In this document: one piece after another, positions 61,774 through 64,000 of the stretch | Layout of the letters: each line of letters starts with the position of its first letter | How positions within the stretch are numbered: position 1 is the first letter of the stretch | Source of the DNA: Actinopolymorpha rutila | Lineage (GTDB): Bacteria; Actinomycetota; Actinomycetes; Propionibacteriales; Actinopolymorphaceae | DNA length: 64,000 nucleotides | Direction of reading: 5' to 3' | Assembly: GCF_013407855.1 (NCBI RefSeq) | Contig: NZ_JACBZH010000001.1 | Coordinates: 1,054,001-1,118,000, forward strand | Translations under genes and position numbers: made by a program | Notes under the pieces: model-generated | What the model was told of the DNA's origin: nothing | What the model saw: the letters and a program-made list of their open reading frames with translations, nothing else | Databases searched by the model: none

Positions 61774-63333
61774 TCAGTGCTGGACCGCGCCGACGCCCTG
61801 CTCCGCCCGGTCCGGTGTGGGACCCCTGTGGACGCGTACGGCCTCGTCGTCGGAACTCGCGTACCGCTCGTCGTCGGTGATCTGGCTCTCGCGAGCCGGG
61901 CTGTTCGCCGGTGCGATCGCGGGTTGGAGGGCGGGCGCCGGTGCGAGAGCGGGAGCGGCATTGACGCTGTACTTCGCCCGGCCGCCGGTGTCCAGCGCGT
62001 CCGCGACGATGACGCCGGCGATGGGCAACTGCAGCCGGTCGAGAACCTGCACCGCCCGCCGGGCGTGCGCGAGGCCGGTGGAGCCGGCCTGGACGACGAG
62101 CACGGCAGCGTCACACTCGGCGCTCAGTGCCGACAACCCGGCACCGACCAGCACCGGCGGACCGTCGATGACAAGGAGGTCGCTGTGGTCGCGGGTCGTG
62201 GCCAGGAACTCTCCGAAGGCGGCACTACGCAGCATGGCGCGACTCAGCTCCGGGTTGGCCTGGTCCGCGGAAACGATGCGCAGCGGACCCTGGGCCGACA
62301 GGAGAAGGTTCGGCTTCGGCAGGAGTTGCTGGAGGGTGTACTCGCCGCCCCCCGGGAAATGGTCGCCCAGGCTCGGATGCTGGAAGTCGGCCTCGATCGC
62401 GGTGACGCGGTAGTACTGCTCCGCGAGCGCGAGCGAGATGAGCGCACTGACGAAGGCCTTGCTGTCGTCCTGGTAGGCACTCGTGACCAGCAGCCGCCGG
62501 TCCGGCGCGTCGGTTAGCGGGGCGAGGGCGGCCACAGCAGCTCGAACAGGCTGGGCGATCGGGCGGCGACGCCACGCTCCCAACGCTCCCTTGCGACCCA
62601 CGCTCCGCCGTACCCGGGGCAGGGTTCCGAGGATGCCGACCTGCAGCTCGCGTTCGATCTGGTCGGTGAACCGGAGCGTGCCGTCCAGTCTCTTGCGTAC
62701 GGAGCTGATCGCGATGCCGGCGATGAGCCCGAGCAACCCGCCCAGCAGGAGGTTCAGCAGCAGGTTCGGGGTGAGCGGTGTGGAAGGTGCAGAAGCCCGA
62801 TCCAGTGGCGTCACGGAAATCTGCGCACGAGGTCCCAGCATGCCCGCGCTGGGGATCTGGGTGCGCAGGACCGTGACTGCGGAGTTCGCGATCGAGGCAG
62901 CACGCTCCCCGCTGCTCGCCTTGGCGGTGAGGTTGATGATCTGGACGCCTGGTTCGGAACTCGCCTCGAGGTGACCGGCGACCGCTTTCGCGTCCAGGCC
63001 AGACTGCGCCGCGGTGAGGTGGGCGATCTTCGCCGACTCCACCAGTTTGCTAACGGTCGCCACCAGCGCCTGGGACAGCGCGGCGTCGTAGGTTCCCCCG
63101 GTCACCGGTGTCGCCGTGTCGGTACTCGTCGTGTCGGTACTCGTCGTGCTGGGACTGTCCGGGTTGAACGTGTAAGCGGCGACCATCATCGACGACCGCG
63201 CCCGATAGGTGGGCGTGATCTGCGTCGTGGCGGCGAACGCGGCTGCCACCCCGACGCAGGTCGTCGCGACGGCGATGGCCACGGGCGGCCCGACGATGCG
63301 GACGGCCGCGCGCAGGTTGAGGGGTGTGCTCAC
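61774..63333 (-). CDS. Wzz/BY-kinase-like polysaccharide biosynthesis protein with degenerate ATP site
   Basis: 519 residues. Two membrane helices (about 16-38 and 187-212) bracket an external Wzz chain-length domain, which contains a Ser/Thr/Asp-rich stretch (about 60-76). The cytoplasmic half resembles bacterial tyrosine autokinases: a Walker B-like VIDGPPVL at about 388-395. But where Walker A (GxxxxGKS/T) should be, the sequence is SAYQDDSK (about 285-292), without the glycines, and there is no C-terminal Tyr cluster. It probably acts as a non-catalytic regulator of exopolysaccharide export. Its GTG overlaps the stop of the glycosyltransferase gene. Confidence 0.82.
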   Translation of the reverse strand: MSTPLNLRAAVRIVGPPVAIAVATTCVGVAAAFAATTQITPTYRARSSMMVAAYTFNPDSPSTTSTDTTSTDTATPVTGGTYDAALSQALVATVSKLVESAKIAHLTAAQSGLDAKAVAGHLEASSEPGVQIINLTAKASSGERAASIANSAVTVLRTQIPSAGMLGPRAQISVTPLDRASAPSTPLTPNLLLNLLLGGLLGLIAGIAISSVRKRLDGTLRFTDQIERELQVGILGTLPRVRRSVGRKGALGAWRRRPIAQPVRAAVAALAPLTDAPDRRLLVTSAYQDDSKAFVSALISLALAEQYYRVTAIEADFQHPSLGDHFPGGGEYTLQQLLPKPNLLLSAQGPLRIVSADQANPELSRAMLRSAAFGEFLATTRDHSDLLVIDGPPVLVGAGLSALSAECDAAVLVVQAGSTGLAHARRAVQVLDRLQLPIAGVIVADALDTGGRAKYSVNAAPALAPAPALQPAIAPANSPARESQITDDERYASSDDEAVRVHRGPTPDRAEQGVGAVQH

Positions 63334-64000
63334 TTCGGTAGTCCTTCCTCTTCTGGGTCGACCACGGTGGGCCTGCCCGCCGTGCCGGGCGCCGGAGCTC
63401 CCCGGTCGGCCGTGTCCACCGGCCTTCGACCGGTGTCAACCAGTGCTTGCCACAGCTCGTACAAGCTGTCCGCGACCCGCGACCAGTCGAAGCGCCGGGC
63501 GCGCTCCATGCCGGCGACGCGCAGACGTTCCGCCAGGTCCTGGTCGTCGCGGACCTGTCGCAACCTGGTGACGAGGGCGTCCACATCGCCGGCCGGGTGA
63601 ATGAGGCCTGCGGTGCCGATCGCGTGTGGGATCTCCCCGGCGTCGCTGCCCACGACCGGCACTCCGCACGCCATTGCCTCGACCAGTACCCGGCTGAACT
63701 GCTCCCGAAGCGGGATGGTGATCCACGGCGCGACGTTGCGCTGGAAGACCTCCAGCGAAGGCAGGGCGAGGACATCCATCCTGGTGAGCAACGCCGGGAG
63801 GGCGTGGTGGCTCACCCACGGATGGAGTTCGATCCGATCCCTGCGGCGCTGGCTCTCCCGGACAACCTCCCCCGACAGGGGCCCGGTGCCGACCAGGAGA
63901 AGGTCGCAGTTCAGGTGGCGCACCGCGGTGAGCAGGTCGGTGATCCCCTTGTGGGGTTCGAGTCTGCCCACGAAACCGACGGTGAACGGGGCCCCTGGAG
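63330..64000 (-). CDS. Glycosyltransferase family 4, C-terminal part (runs off window)
   Basis: About 223 C-terminal codons; the gene continues beyond base 64000. The visible part is the GT-B nucleotide-sugar domain: VGRLEPHKGITDLL, LLLVGTGPL, then the family Glu region in FSRVLVEAMACGVPVVGSDAGEIP, given here as REQFSRVLVEAM and GVPVVGSD. The enzyme adds a sugar to a lipid- or polymer-linked acceptor in exopolysaccharide synthesis. It overlaps the following Wzz-like gene by four bases, which places both in a polysaccharide locus lying mostly outside the window. Confidence 0.92.
   Translation of the reverse strand, partial: PGAPFTVGFVGRLEPHKGITDLLTAVRHLNCDLLLVGTGPLSGEVVRESQRRRDRIELHPWVSHHALPALLTRMDVLALPSLEVFQRNVAPWITIPLREQFSRVLVEAMACGVPVVGSDAGEIPHAIGTAGLIHPAGDVDALVTRLRQVRDDQDLAERLRVAGMERARRFDWSRVADSLYELWQALVDTGRRPVDTADRGAPAPGTAGRPTVVDPEEEGLPK

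Overview
This is high-GC DNA with densely packed genes, frequent 4-8 bp start/stop overlaps (ATGA, GTGA) and many GTG and some TTG starts. Together with DUF222-HNH, DUF3263 and many sugar ABC transporters without their own ATPase, this points to an actinomycete of the Actinopolymorpha/Kribbella/Nocardioides type (inference; no rRNA or marker gene is present). I found no tRNA, rRNA or CRISPR array by eye. The theme is uptake and breakdown of plant sugars, above all arabinose-containing polymers, with sugar-acid oxidation.

Layout. 0-4.3 kb: the start of a secreted phosphodiester glycosidase-type protein, a D-2-hydroxyacid dehydrogenase, an SMP-30-type lactonase and an IS1380-family insertion sequence. 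4.5-13.7 kb: a PhyH-type dioxygenase with an MHS-type MFS symporter, then a complete five-gene peptide/oligosaccharide (family 5) ABC operon, a strong hairpin and a small two-helix membrane protein. 13.8-16.9 kb: a CUT1 sugar ABC operon (minus). 17.1-19.1 kb: an orphan family 5 binding protein broken by a one-base frameshift. 19.2-22.5 kb: a divergent pair, sugar-acid dehydratase (IlvD/Edd) and MFS exporter.

22.5-36.8 kb is the arabinan island. A CUT1 transporter (minus) faces a plus-strand run of intracellular GH51 arabinofuranosidase, zinc alcohol dehydrogenase, secreted GH43 arabinanase and pyrE. A LacI regulator (minus) then lies divergent from an intracellular GH127 beta-L-arabinofuranosidase with a second CUT1 transporter. 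The proposed flow is that GH43 cuts arabinan outside the cell, the ABC systems import oligosaccharides, and GH51 and GH127 release L-arabinose from alpha and beta linkages.

36.9-40 kb: an unrecognised gene, a graveyard of three gene remnants, and a DUF222-HNH nuclease gene preceded by two DnaA-box-like sites. 40-51.6 kb is the sugar-acid region: a U32-like protein divergent from an IclR regulator; a FAH-family dehydratase/hydrolase coupled to an alpha-ketoglutarate semialdehyde dehydrogenase-like enzyme; two SDRs; a second hydroxyacid dehydrogenase; a GntR/FCD regulator; an Nramp-like transporter without the metal-site motifs; and KDPG aldolase with KDG kinase. With the lactonase (1.7 kb) and dehydratase (19 kb), the window holds candidates for every step of a non-phosphorylative pentose-to-2-oxoglutarate route.

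51.7-64 kb: a PAS-GAF-SpoIIE phosphatase, an FGGY kinase overlapping otsA, a Gfo/Idh/MocA oxidoreductase, a VOC protein, an amidase, DUF3263 overlapping otsB, and finally a Wzz/BY-kinase-like protein with a degenerate ATP site, translationally coupled to a glycosyltransferase that runs off the window.
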